Source: Rhopalosiphum padi (taxonomy: Eukaryota; Arthropoda; Insecta; Hemiptera; Aphididae). Taken from it: a DNA stretch of 64,000 nt. Shown one piece after another: positions 34,142 through 48,193 of this stretch. The DNA is taken from positions 81,322,152-81,386,151 of the forward strand of contig NC_083597.1 in the NCBI RefSeq assembly GCF_020882245.1, in the 5' to 3' direction. Position 1 is the stretch's first letter. Every line of letters begins with the position of its first letter. A program made the position numbers and the translations under genes. The notes beneath the pieces are model-generated. The model saw only the letters and a list, made by a program, of their open reading frames with translations. It ran no database searches and had not been told where the DNA came from.

Positions 34142-35575
34142 TATACTTATTTAAAATTATACATGTGATGAAAAGAAAAAATAATGTTTTAACTACACAT
34201 AATACAATAATATTTAATTTACATAAGTATACAAAATTATGAATATATTTTTGAATTCTTAAAATATTGATTATAATAATTCACTACCCATAATATCATT
34301 GATATCGATTGAAACCGCATATTTTTTAACAGCTGTATTTAATAGATTTCAGACATAATATTCACAACAGTGTGTCAGTTACAAAGTTTTCCGTATAAAC
34401 ACATTTTCTGCAATAACTTTTTTAATCCGCTTAGTATTTACTGTTTACTAAGGACTATAGGTTATTAAAGATTCGTTTGAATGTGTATTTGATTGAATTA
34501 TAAATGAAATATAAAAGCAAATTTTAGTTTAGGGTTGCTAGATTTCTTACTAAAATATGTATAAACTTATAATATTTAGTCCACGTTAAAAAAAAAAAAA
34601 AAAACTTAATAATTAATATGAAAGTATGTTCAATGATAAGGTTATATGTATATATTATACACGTTTTTTAATTTTGTAATGAGAAAGTTAATTTTAACGT
34701 TGGTTTTCTAAAATATAATATATTATAATTAAAGTGTTAAACAAATTTACAAATTATAATAACATATATTACGTATAATTAAGATTTAATAACCATAATA
34801 TTTTTAAACGCAATAAAAATTTATAAATTTTTGGTTACTTTGTAGAAATAGTCAATAGGAACAAAGTTATAAAATAAAATATATCTTATTCAATTTTATA
34901 AATGCTTACGCATACTCATTATATCTGTCAAGTTATTGATCTAAATTTAAAGTCTGAATTATTAAATGTTTTTAAAACAAAACGTCCATATTTTTGATAA
35001 AATATTGATGTTTTTTAGAAGGTAATCTATAACGAATAATGATATCAAGTGTTGATACCTTAAAATAAAAAAAACATGAGGTCTAAAGAAGATATTTTAG
35101 TGTTGTGAAGATTGTTAGCATAGCAAGACAATTATTTGAAAAACGGTACATACCTGTTAAATACAATATGTCGTGTATCATTAAAAACGTTAAATTGTAA
35201 TCATTTTTTTAGGTTTTGAGCGAAGTGATAAATGTTTTAATTTTACAATTATGTGTTTTTTTTCTGTCATCATTTTTTGAGGCAATAAAAATGCTTCAGT
35301 TTTCAATTTAAGTGGTGGTTTCTGGTTGTAAATTGGGTCTAGTTGGTATTTTGGGAGGTTAAAAGATCAATTCTATGTACTTTTCAAAATGTATATAAAG
35401 TTATATAATATGTAATGTTTATGTGTTGCCAAATAATGTTTACCAAACTTTTCTTAATAATTGGAAAAAACAAAAACAAATTTATAATAATAGGAATTTG
35501 TACGCTAAACCAGTTTTTGACATATTTATTTTTTAAATTCAAAAATGAATAACCGAATAAACGTAGACGGACGAT

Positions 35576-36073
35576 TGTAAATTCCACCAATTTATTGGTT
35601 GGTAGTCAATTTTTGGGTTAAATTTAAAACATGTAAATTCCACCGGTACGTATTTTTGACCCGAAAACATGTTAACTCCATCGAATGTAAAATCCACAGA
35701 TTAAAACTATTTTTAATATAGCTACACATCAACTGTCAACTATGTGTGTTTTATTTTAATTTTTTTTCAACTACCAAATAGTGATTATTATTAATTATTA
35801 TATATTTGTTTTAAATTTGTGTAAACAATGATATAAGTATCTGAATATAATATGTATAAATTAAAAATCTGTACATAAATTATGTACCTTGTACCTATTA
35901 CCTATTGTAATTTATTATTATTATTATTGCTTACTAATTTTATTGTTATTGCGTGTTTAATAATTTATATCATACCTATATACTGTAATACTAATTAAAT
36001 TATCTCAAACGAAAAGGGTAAATCTTGAATATCTGAATAAAAATAAAAATGATGTATACTGGTGGAATTTACA
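35576..36073. mobile_element. Inverted-repeat element, about 500 bp
   Basis: TGTAAATTCCACCA at the left is repeated as its exact reverse complement at 36060-36073. Further copies of TGTAAATTCCACC and near-copies occur at 35632 and 35669-35700, as subterminal repeats do. No coding capacity. Confidence 0.5.
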
Positions 36074-36129
36074 TGCGCCCATGTAAACACTTGAAATTTG
36101 TAAATTATGTAAATATTTTGATTTTTTGA

Positions 36130-36560
36130 TCTGTTTATAGTAATTTTTGATTTTTTTTTTTATAAATGCTGATAAAAATGTAATGTGAAATATTTTTAAG
36201 ATGCTTAAAAAAATAATACAAAGTTCTAATAAGTTTTTCGTTTCCTAATTCAAAAATACAAAAATTTATAGTCCCAACATTTTTTTATAAGAATTTAAGG
36301 TTAGAATTTCAATGAAATTCGTCAAAATCTCGAAAATTAAAAATTATATTGCAGTTAAAGATATAACAATTTTTCTATTTATACCATAGATTTCAAAAAA
36401 GTATAAATACTTATAAAAAAAGTTTTAAAACCTTTATTAAAAATAAATTTCTACCGGAAAGTCGAATTAATTTTTATGATAGTTAGAATAAAAAATGTTT
36501 ACGTCAATGAATATTCACTTGCATCAAAATTCTTAAAGAATCAATATAAAATCCCGTACA
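36130..36560 (-). repeat. AT-rich interspersed repeat, reverse copy
   Basis: GTTAGAATTTCAATGAAATT then CGTCAAAA (about 36300) matches the reverse complement of the FAR-3 intron copy near 56440. Limits approximate. Confidence 0.35.
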
Positions 36561-38028
36561 AGTTGATCTTACGAATATATTATCTGTATAAAAATATTAA
36601 AAATATATAGTTGTTTAATTATCGGTTTCTATAATCTAAGTGACAACTTTTATGCACACAATAATTCTGGGAAACCAATAAAAACCATTAAATTGATTAT
36701 ATTATTAATTATTATATATAAATCAGATACTTGTTAACATAAATAATGTATGAATATTCATTTAACATTTAAAACGTATGGTTATTGGTTAGTATGTAAC
36801 TAGCGTAACATGATAATTGATAATATATATTTATGATAACTACAAAATAATATTATATAATATATGTTGTATGTAAATGCACTTGTATATACTGTATACT
36901 GTATAGGTATAAAAATGATTATAGACAGTTTAAATCCCCAAGGTGTAGGAGGAATATTTTTGTATTATCCATGCACTTTTCTAGATAAAAATGATTTTGG
37001 GGGACTTTTAGTGATTTTTATATTTTTTATACAAATACAGTACGTACTATTATAATAATAATATATTGTTTATTATGTAATATAATATTATATAACTACA
37101 GTGTGTACCTAATACCGAATAAAATACTTCGAAAAAACGTCGTTTAACATGAAAAAATATTTAATTCGTTGGGGTTCAGTCGTAGTCTGCCGATAACGGG
37201 TTTACGAAACAGGAAATGCCATTTTTCATATACACGATGTATATTATTTTGTAAATCAGTGATTTAATTAGATAACAAACAAAAATAACGAAATATAGTT
37301 TGTTAATTGTATGCTAATGTATGGATAAAACAAGCTAAACTGCACCACATGTAATATAATTATAAGTATGAAAAAAAAATCACTTAGTATTGTCAATGGT
37401 AGATTTACTACGAGAAAAAAAATTGTTCGGTTGCATCACCCAGCAACAAAAACAATTGTTCTATGAAATCGTTTCGCATTTTATTTAGATTTATATACAT
37501 AATATAGCGATAGGTATGTAGTATATACCTAATATAATAGATACCTACCTAATACCTATGTGGTGTTCGCTTTATTGTAAATTCGGTTTACGTACCTATT
37601 GTAAAGTTATAATATTAAATACATTTAAGATTGGCGATTGCATATGTTGCCTGACACTATACAACACAAGTAAATTTTACCAATAAAAAAAGAAAGATCA
37701 TAATTATTGTGAACGAAAACTTTAATAACAATATATATATATATAGTATATACGTTACGTAAAATCATTAATATTACAACAACTTTTACGATACTAAAAT
37801 TGTTCTCAAATTTTAGAATTTCAGAATTCCTGAATAGGTAGTATAATTTTAAATAACAAAAAAATATAAATTAGATTGCAATTAGATCTATTAGTGATCA
37901 GCTCGCTTTAATTAAATTTAATGTTAATAAAAGTTTTTTTATCTCTTATACATTATTGCTACAATAGTACCTACAGTTATTGTGAGGCGAATAATTAGTA
38001 TTCTGTGAATCCAGTTTTACACATAGAT

Positions 38029-38053
38029 AATATATATATATATATATATATAT
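38029..38053. repeat. (AT)n microsatellite
   Basis: AT dinucleotide run in the intergenic desert. Confidence 0.85.
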
Positions 38054-41000
38054 GATTTGATTGTTAAGTTTATAATTACAAGAAAACAGAAGACTTATCT
38101 AGCTTGTATAATTTTAGATTGGCAAATTATACCTTAATTAATATTTTATTATCTATAGTAAATTGGGAGTTTCTGTTTGTATCAAATAGTTTTAAAATTA
38201 TTCTCGGCAACATTATTAATGAATATATATTAATATATTATATAATACATACATAAATAAAATAAATTATCCAAAATCGTTAAATTATAAATTACGTAAG
38301 TTATTAAAAAATAAAAATTAACTCATAAAAAAATTAAATATACAAATAATGCAAACGACCTTTTGTTAATCTTTACTTTGTGTTCCCAATGTAAGAAATT
38401 AAGTAAAAAACTTCAATGTTGTACGGGCTGATTGCGTAAAATTACATGTGACCGGTCACTAAAATACCTTGCATGTTAACCACCAATCAGACTTATTTAT
38501 TGTGTATGTATATAACAGATTAAAGGAAGTGGATGGCAGGATTGCTGAGCAACACCATTGAGATTTTGTGTGTGTTAAATATGTATTTGAGTACTGTACA
38601 TGTGTGTGTTGTTTTTTTTCATTTTATTCTTCAAGAAGATAATAAATCCCATTAAAAATGTTCGTTTGGGGGCTAAAAATATAAATATGAGAAACAACTA
38701 AAAAAATGACAATAATATAATAAGTTAAATGTCAGTACAATACGCAATATAGACAAATAATAGTAACACAAAATGTGTAATATAAATATTAACTCAATTT
38801 GCTCAACATAAAAAAAATATTATAAGAAAAAGTGGTACTTACAGTCAGTCACAAATTATAATAGTGCGCATACTGGCCGAGTACCTAAACCTAAATAACA
38901 TTGAAATGCACATAGACAACGACAATTGAACATTTTTAATTGTTGTATGATATTAAATAAGTGACAAATGTTATAAGAAAAATCTATTATTTAAAACAAA
39001 TTGCGTTTATAATAATGACAACCACTTCAGAAAATACGTTTGAAAATTTGCAGTATGTATATAATTTATATAATATAAATAATAATGATTTGGAGATTGG
39101 CGAACAATAGAACAATAATAATAATATGACGATTCGTGGCCATAATAAAATAAAATTTAAAAAAATAAGAATCATGAAATACAATTATATAAAATAAATA
39201 TTTACAAATTTACACGCAAAGAGGGTTAGAACATTTTATGCACTATAAAAGTGATACTAAAAGCCATATAAAAATAACAACTACCATACAATTTAAATAA
39301 TAGATATAAAAATAATTCACAAGAGATTAATGATATTGTTATGTATGATGTGTTTGTATGTCAGGTAACCGGCGATGAACTTAATTGGACAGCTTAATCT
39401 AACCTAAATCACAATGACGGTGTAGTGATGACGTACGGGGGTAATTTTTGTGAACACTTTTTACGGCGTTAACACTGACAAATATTTTACATGCACACAT
39501 TTCCTTTGATATAAATCTACGTTATTTTTGGAAATTTATAAAAATTTGTAAGAAAAAATATGATCAACCGACAACCAATGTCCATGTGCTATGAACATAT
39601 TTTTTCTACTCGCAAAGTGAAAATCGCTCATCTGTTTGAAAAATATTTTTCATCTACCAGGACCCACTAAAATTCGATATTAATATTGCCAATACAATAT
39701 TAATTTAATGAAAATAAATATATTAAAATAGTACGAGTTTTATGTGAAGTTATTGGAGATCCTAATTAACATTATTCTAATGTAACTCCCGGTCCCGATA
39801 AGATTACCGCGTTTTTTTTGTTTTATGTAATTATTCTTCAACTTACACGATTTTATGTAACGTAAACTACAACTAACAGATTTTATAACTAATCATAATG
39901 ATTTGCACAAATTTTTAATTTGTAGATCGGTGTTGTTTAAATTATTTTAACATAAATGTTAAAAATTATTTCCAAGTCCCTTTTACACATCTAGGAAATC
40001 CATTAATTTTTAATTATACTATTGATAATATTAAATTAGTAATTATTGTAAAATCGGCTAAAGAATTGAATGTTATTTTGACCCGCGATCTTTCACTTAA
40101 ATTACATATTAATAAATTAGTATGAAAAATTGTTCACTAAATTTCATTAAGGAGCGGTGTGGTTCAACGCCTTAAGCAAAAAACCATGAAACATGATAAA
40201 TAGTATTTTCATTTATAAATTGGTAAGTAATATGTTTGATTATTCAGAGATTTTAGAAAAAGTCTCTTGGATAAATCTATTATAACTACTCGAAATTTTT
40301 CCTCATTTTATGACGCAACCTATATAATTACTTATTCATATTTTTTACACTTAAACAACCTCCACAAGTCTACGACCAACCGAAGTGTTGTATCTTTATA
40401 TGCGCCGTTTTATTAATTTATAATAAATTATGACACCCACAATCCACATAATCGTTCATTACTGTTTTTGTGATTTATGTTCTTACGTGCGTGAGTGTAA
40501 GTAGGTAGGTATAGGTTGCAAATTACAAATTTAAGGTTATTTGTATTTCGTATTTATAAACCAATTGTTGTATTTATAATTTATTCTGATATTCATACAG
40601 ATAACTGATCCGATTAGAAACGAACCATTTAATTTAATATTTATGTATTATTATACATTATATAAAATAGTTTTCTATATTTTGTCTTCCACATAATATT
40701 ATTCGTTTTAATTTTACTTTTTATGATGTAGATATTAGGGTTTAAGGTAAGATGTCTCACTGAAATCTACAAAAATATATTGCACCACGTCAAAATACTA
40801 ATAAGTACAATGCATTTTAAATTACCAATTTCGTTCACCGGTGTAATAAGTATACTAGTATTATTATCATTTATTGGTATATTAAATATATTGGATGCAG
40901 ATAGGTACTTCAACTATTTTAAATCAACGCAATATAACATTCACGGTCATATTATTGTATTATATTGACTAATATTTTTTTAATTTTATTAATATACACT

Positions 41001-44000
41001 GGTATGCAATTTTTTTAATTTATCACTAACCAATAATGTGACATATTACATAATATAGTATCAATAAAATTAATATAAAGTATTAATTATAAAATAAAGT
41101 ACTTAGATTACAGAAGATGCGATTAACTGCAGTTTTTATTTTCCAAAATTCAAAAATTTGCTGGAGGTATAGGTTAGGCCTAGCGAGGTTGCTCCTGGGT
41201 TCGATATAGCTATAAGAATGAGTTATACATCTTGTATCTTTGTACTACTTATTTAATAATATATTAATCTAGTACCTATATAAAGATTTGGTTGAATATT
41301 TATACCTGGTGTACCTACTTACTTTTTTTACTTTGAATAATTGTTTTTTCATGTAGTTTGCTTGTAGCATTTTGATTATGACGATCGTTTACACATGACA
41401 ACAACGGTTTTTTTAATAAGGTAATGAAAGGTTCCAAATTCCTACTGACCACTAATTGTATAGGTATATTAAACGCATAGGTAGGTCCATCGGTGAAAAC
41501 TGTTGCAGTCTGCAGACTTCGGAAAAGGTAATCACACCAAATCAGACGTAGCTAAATCCATTGGTTATATAAATTCGCCGACGGCGGGTTTTTGGATAAT
41601 TGTACTTTTTTTTTTAATTGTGTGATGATGTTGATGTTGTTGTTGTTGTTGTTATTCTGTAAATTCCGGTAACTATTGTGACGTATATCATTAGAAATTC
41701 GAAATGAATGTACTGTAGCCAATCCACCGTAGCCAACACTCACAGGATAATATACGTATTCATTTTATAATGACGAGGAAATAATAATTATAATTAATAA
41801 TAATTGTCCAATACGTGCGTCACGTTTATAATTTTTTTTTTTGTCAAAATCATCCATATTGTTAACCGCTTAGTAACTGAAAGTATTCACGATACTATAT
41901 ATCATACTATTAAATAAGTATATTTTTCATTATATATTTCCATTTTCTGCCTAATTAAAAATTCCATTTTAAAGATTTTGGGATCTTTTAGTAATATAAA
42001 GCTGTTTCCTATGACTAGTTAATAGTTTACTAGTTTACTTTTCAAACTACCCCGATAACCAAATGAGCAAGTCATTTGTTCATTAAGTATCCCAACGACT
42101 GTTATATTTTTCAAGTATAATATGTATTTTTGCTGTTCCTTTGATTATTGTGTCACGTCTACCGACAAATACTATTATATCGTTTCAACGGAATGTAAAG
42201 TAACCACCAAGTTTATCAATCATTAGCAAAGTTCATTAACTGTGGAAATGTGTCTTTAAATAAAAATATTTTAATAAAATTAGAAATTTTAATATTTAGG
42301 GTCATTATAAATAAAGTTGTATTATTTTTAAAGGACTAAAAAATCTTTTTTATAATATTTATTAAAATGTGCACGTCTTAAAAATAAAATAAAAGTTTTA
42401 CGCCTTACTTCATAAACTTAATAAGTGAATTTTCGAACAAAAATGGATTTATAATATGTGTACAACTTTTTATCTGCGTAAAAGCTATACCTATTTAATG
42501 AAATTGTAAAAATAAAATATCTTAGATGGATTTTTGATTAAAAGTAGTGTTATAAGCTTCATATAATAATAATTGTAATATCAGTAATAAATATTAATAT
42601 GTGGGATTAATAAAATATTATATACTTAATACTTAAGATTTTTAATTAATAAAATCGTAAATTTGTTACTATGTGTAATACTAATGCTTACAAAATAATA
42701 AATTAACACGATTTTTTATAATCCTTTAAAGTTATAATTTTTATTAAAGCACTTTAAGTGGAAACTACGTATATATTTAATTTTTTTGTTTATAATAAAC
42801 AAATAATCTAAAATTATCGATCAAAGATATTTATGTCTCACATAAAGCACTGTATTATATAGTTATACATATTTTGTACCAATTATGTATTAGAAAGTTG
42901 TTCTAAACTACTATTTTCCGTAGAAATATAAACAATAGTTTTTAAATATTTTCGTTCTAGAAACACGTGTTACTGTGTCCACCGTCCCGTATAATTTTCG
43001 TGCTTAATAATGATAAGTCAATCAGTATAGATGGATTTAATGTATATTATTATAATTGTGAAAAAAGTTATTTCGTAACAATTTATTCATAACATAGTTA
43101 CGTTATAATATCATTATATTATTACCTATATGCTATTGGACGACCTTGGTCATCGAAGGCTATTCTTAGGAGTTACGGAGCTTACGCTTATGCTTTACGA
43201 TTAACAACTTCTCCCATTAAAATATCAATACTCGACACGTAACATGCATTCCTTCCTATATGCCTACAGGTTGACATTACGAATAATGGAAAACAGGTGC
43301 CAGCTTCTTAAGAAAACACAATAAAGAATACATAATAATTATATGCATGCATTTAATATTGGTTATTATATGTATTGACGATGATCAATTGTCTTTATTA
43401 CGGGCTGCATAGACTGTGACTATGTGAGTCAGCAAAAAAATTAACAAGGAAATAATATTCACGGTGAAAATGTCAGAAATCAAGAATTATAAAATTATCC
43501 AAAATCGAAAAAAAAATGTTTTAAGAGTATCGAAATAAAATTAAAGAGGATTATTCTGTAATATATGTTAACATTGTTAAACACTGTAAAAAAATAAAAA
43601 TAATATTGGAGTAGTAAATAATCTAAATATTGCAAATTTCTTAAATATTATATACATTATTAAATTTTAAGTAATATTATATGTTAATATACGATTTATT
43701 TTTTTTGTAACTAGACATTTTATTTTAAGCTAGCTGATCCTGCATGGTGTCACCCGTGACAAATTAAATGTCTGTGTTTTTAATCCCTTCTTAAACTACG
43801 TTAAATGTAAGCTCCAAAAATGCCTAACAAAAACATTTGCATGATTTTAACAAAATAGGTACAAAATATAGTCCTAAAATGATCTCCAATTATAACTTTA
43901 TTGTAACCAATGATAATCTTATATAAAAATAAACAAATATTCGTTTTTTATGAACTAACAAAACTGCCGTGTAAGACCTCTTTAAAATGCAAAATTAAAA

Positions 44001-47000
44001 TAATTGGCTTTGAAAAACACATCCTCGAGTATAAGATTACATTATTTATATAATAAAATTCAGAACCACGAAAGCAATAGACTTATTTGTAAATCTCTTA
44101 CACAGATATACCTAAATACTCAAACATTGTTATTTTTTCTATATAAAAGGAATAATGATGTAGTAAATTGATGTTATTTATAATTATTTTTTTAAATGGA
44201 AATCAAGGAAAAATAGAAAATTATGAAATATTATATTATACAGGTAGATACAATAAGTGATTGATTAAACCAAATAAATTGATAAAAAAAAGCCTAAGAG
44301 GATATTATGACATACTTATTCCAATCCGTTTGAACTTCGTTGTTAAATCTGCTCATTCCTATTTTTTCTTTAATAATAAATTTATTTGAATTCTGATTAT
44401 TACTTTTTATTCCTCTATGTACTTATAATATGTGAGTTGAATCATATTATTATTTTATGCTAGAAAAAAAATATTTTACCACATCGTTTTATAGAGTTAA
44501 ACATTTTTTTTACGGTAATTATTTATTCATTTGTCTTGTATAATTATTAATTAATTATTTTTTAAATAGTATTGTTAGATTATAATATATGTCGAGGATT
44601 TCTACCTTTTAAGTATTTAAAAATAATAGTGTAAACATGTCCAAGTGAACAAAAAAAAAATATTCATACACACGCAAAAAAGAACTGTGGTTATGCTGAA
44701 GAACTTGTCGATTATAAAGGATAAGTAATAAATCAAACATTAGAATATTTCAAATATTTTTAAATGTGTTTAATACATTTTTTATTTAAATAACTATTAA
44801 TTAGTTATTAATATTGTTTTTAGAAATTATCAATTTACTAATTATAAATTATGTAATTTACGAAAACAAACTTAGGATTATTTCAAGTAATTACAACTTA
44901 AAATATATAAATTAAAAACTAATAACGTAAAAACTATTTATGATTTTACGTGAAAATTTCACTCAATCGTATATCCGGGTGTGATTAGTGAGATAAACTC
45001 CTTCTTAACCTTAACTGTTAATTATAAATAACCTTATAAAAATTAGATATTATGTATTGTAGTCATGTTCAATTTCATTCGTCTATTTATTTTATTTTCC
45101 AATATACGATTATGGGATGATACGAAAAAATTAGGTTTGTTCTCCGACCAAAACACTATCACCAATAACATCATGTATGAGTATGAGTATAATAAAGTTT
45201 CTAAGCTGTTTTTAGAACATTCGCAGTAACCCGACACAACAGTGACAGCAGTAAAGTTCGTGGGCGTCAGTCGATGGCTGTTTTACAACGCATTAACCTC
45301 ATCACACCTGTTAATGTTATTCGAGTGAAGTCCTGCGGCATAACAATCAGTATTTATTCAATTAATTCTTATAAAAAAATGGTAAATTAATAAATAACCA
45401 TACATACTTTTTAATCTTTGAGTTTTTTTGTTAGTGTCCTTAGATAAATATTAAAATTAGGTACCACTTCACTACTTTACCAATACACACATACCTAATT
45501 GGTGTGTATTAATGTATATTAATAAACATTTTATTCAATTTGTGGTGCATTTATAGGTCTATATAGACTTTATAAGTTAACATTCAAAATATTTTGGATA
45601 AGGTTTTTAAAATGTTGAAACGCTTAAACTATTCAATCATTTAATGTACGTGTACCTATATATATATTTATATATATTACAAAATTAACCTAATCTATAT
45701 ATTATATAATTATTTAAAGTAAAGTGACATTGAAATTGGTTAATTTTAATTGCAGGATATTTAGTAAGATTATGTTTTGTAGTATGATTAACAATAAATA
45801 AGAAGAATACTGCATGAATAATATTTCAAGGATCACCAAAGTACTATTCTATTTTAATAAATAGTATTTAAAATAAATGTATTTTAATATTAAACTAAGT
45901 TTAAAGTATCTATTTTAGTTTAGATATTAAATGCGTCGTCAATTTTTACGATAAAAATAAACACTCCGAGTTAAGTTATCACATGCTATTAACATTTAAC
46001 AATGTACTATATTATTATTATTTTTAAATTAAAATGTATAAACATAATTATTTCTGAACCTAACTGCTCTTACACTTTTAGACTCATTGATAATACCAAC
46101 CTTGGAACAAAACCGTACAATGATAGGCACTGAAGGAATGGATCGAAATCCTCGAGGACTCGCCTTGATATTTAGTAACTAATCTGCAGTGTTAAAATGT
46201 TGTGGTTAATTGTGGTTTTTGGAAACAAATCGTATTTAATTGGTAATTTCCTTAATACTCACAATAACGTAGGCAAAATTATACAGAAAAGCGAGAATAA
46301 GCATTTACACACACTAATATTTGACTAAATCAATTTTGTGGTTCTGCTAATATAAAATCAAATATTTATATTAGATATTTTAAACATGGTATGGTTTTCA
46401 AAATATTTAACCTTTTTTGAGATATTTATAGACATTAGAATTTGTCCATTAATTTATTAATATTGATAAAAATGTTATGCTCGGTCAAAAAGCTCGAATA
46501 TTTAATACAATGTTTCTCATAAGTTATGTATAATAAATAAACAATTATCAATTTAAAAAAATATTTAAATAACATAATATACACAATTTGTTTATACACA
46601 TTTTAAGCTTCAATTTCTATAAAATTGGACGTGTTTACAAAAAATAATGGTTTTATAATGATTGGAAAAAAAATATTACTCATAGTAACTTGAAACTTTT
46701 TGAAATTATTTATATTTCTACTAATTATACATAATAATATTTTCGAAAATCTAAACCAATTGTAAGCGATATATACGAACCTATTCATAGCATTCTACAG
46801 TTCGTTGTCTGTATGTCGTATGTCGGTATCGACTTAATACCTAGTTATGAATAAATAACGATCAAAAATATCTTATTAGTTATTATACTAATATCTTAAT
46901 ATCTAAACAATAAATTAATATATTTTTTCCATAGTTGATGTTAAATACAAAATAAAAAGATGACGAATATATAGTACATCGGTTCAGACTTAAGAACGAG

Positions 47001-47810
47001 ATAAAGTTATTATTTCTACCAAAAATGAATGTAAACTTTGATATTACTAACAAGGAAATATAATTTAATATGAAATATCCCTAGAAATATATACTGAAAG
47101 TAAACAGATATAATATGATTAAAACTATTAATACCTATTATAAAGAAATATACTCGTATATAAATCTTCACTCAGAATCGTTTTCGAGTACAATTGTTAA
47201 TTAATAATTAGTTGGATAAAAATAGTGATAAGTATTAATTAAATATTACACATATCTTATAAAAATTGGCCGAGTATAATAAGTACTAGACTTAGTACTA
47301 CATTTACTTTATATTCAATACAAAACTAAGGATTATTATCATTAATATGATATAAAGATTAACAACTCAGAAAATATAATCATTTGAACTATTAGATGCA
47401 TTTCTGATGCATCATCATTTTTAAAAATTAAATTAGCCATCTTCTTTACAACCAACAGTAAGGAAAATGGTTGTTATTTCAAAAAAGTTTAAAAGCAGTT
47501 TATACTTAAAATTATTAAAGGATAGTCCTTAAATTGTATATAAATAATCCTATTAGTACACCACACATAAATATGGCAAAAAAAAAAATGAAGGTAAAAT
47601 TTCATAAAGCATACTGGTAAGAGCAGGTTGAGTATGCTTTGTAAATCATCCTGTATGGTCGTCGTAGGTTATGTACTTTGAAAAACATTACAATTTCCCG
47701 ATACAATATGTATATTAACAAAAAATTATATCGAAAAAAACAGATGATCCAACACCGGTAATTTACGTATACATGTAATTTCTCAGCTGTGAATATATGA
47801 TGCGCATTTC

Positions 47811-47900
47811 ACCTGTGGGGAATTTCCCCTGTTTCACGTATGACCTAGACCGTCAAATGGTATTTAAGTGTATTGGCGCATGTTGTTGATGCGGATCCAC
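47811..47900 (+). promoter_or_regulatory. Candidate FAR-3 promoter with kappaB-like palindrome
   Basis: A perfect palindrome GGGGAATTTCCCC (47817-47829) has the form of a Rel/Dorsal (kappaB) site. It overlaps an E-box-like CACCTG (47811-47816). A TATA-like TATTTAAG lies at 47861-47868. The region is richer in GC than its surroundings and precedes a candidate 5' exon. No experimental support; the link to FAR-3 is inference. Confidence 0.35.
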
Positions 47901-48193
47901 TGTAGTTAGTTCCACTAAGGCAACCGGACAGTGCACTTGCGGCAGACCTCACGATTTCGAACGATTTTCTGTTTTGATTTTTATTTTTTACGATTCTATA
48001 GAAATATTGTACTTGTTGCTTGGATAGATTTTTATCGTAATTTTTTTTCCAAGTAAACAGTAAACAGTATATTATATAGTCATATACACGTATTATAAAA
48101 CAATTATAATAGCAAACAGTATAACGTTGCGATTAGCGTGAAGTTTCCGCACCAAAATATTGAGTACCATACATTAGAGCGAAGATTTTACAG
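47890..48193 (+). other. Candidate non-coding 5' exon of FAR-3
   Basis: FAR-3 exon 1 is preceded by an acceptor, so a 5' UTR exon must lie upstream. The sequence after the TATA-like box ends in ATTTTACAG followed by the donor GTAATT at 48194. This would leave a 4.3-kb first intron. No long open frame is present. Other donors are possible. Confidence 0.3.

Larger units (their letters stand above)
24200..47750. other. Gene desert between FAR-2 and FAR-3
   Basis: About 23.5 kb of AT-rich DNA with no exon I can support. It holds degenerate inverted-repeat elements (25705-26270, 35576-36073), a possible hAT relic (31000-31180) and repeat copies near 32.0 and 36.3 kb. Slightly GC-richer patches near 28300-28680 and 43130-43330 have no convincing ORF. 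Confidence 0.5.

Noticed and set aside
41160..41225. Possible tRNA or tRNA-derived SINE (GGTTCGA box)
   Set aside because: The B-box-like GGTTCGATATAG lacks the CC end, the A-box spacing is too short, and no cloverleaf can be drawn.
41552..41743. - strand frame with a poly-Asn run
   Set aside because: The run comes from a TTG/GTT microsatellite; nothing else looks coding.
45043..45237. - strand 64-aa frame
   Set aside because: No flanking splice sites that extend it and no recognisable motif.
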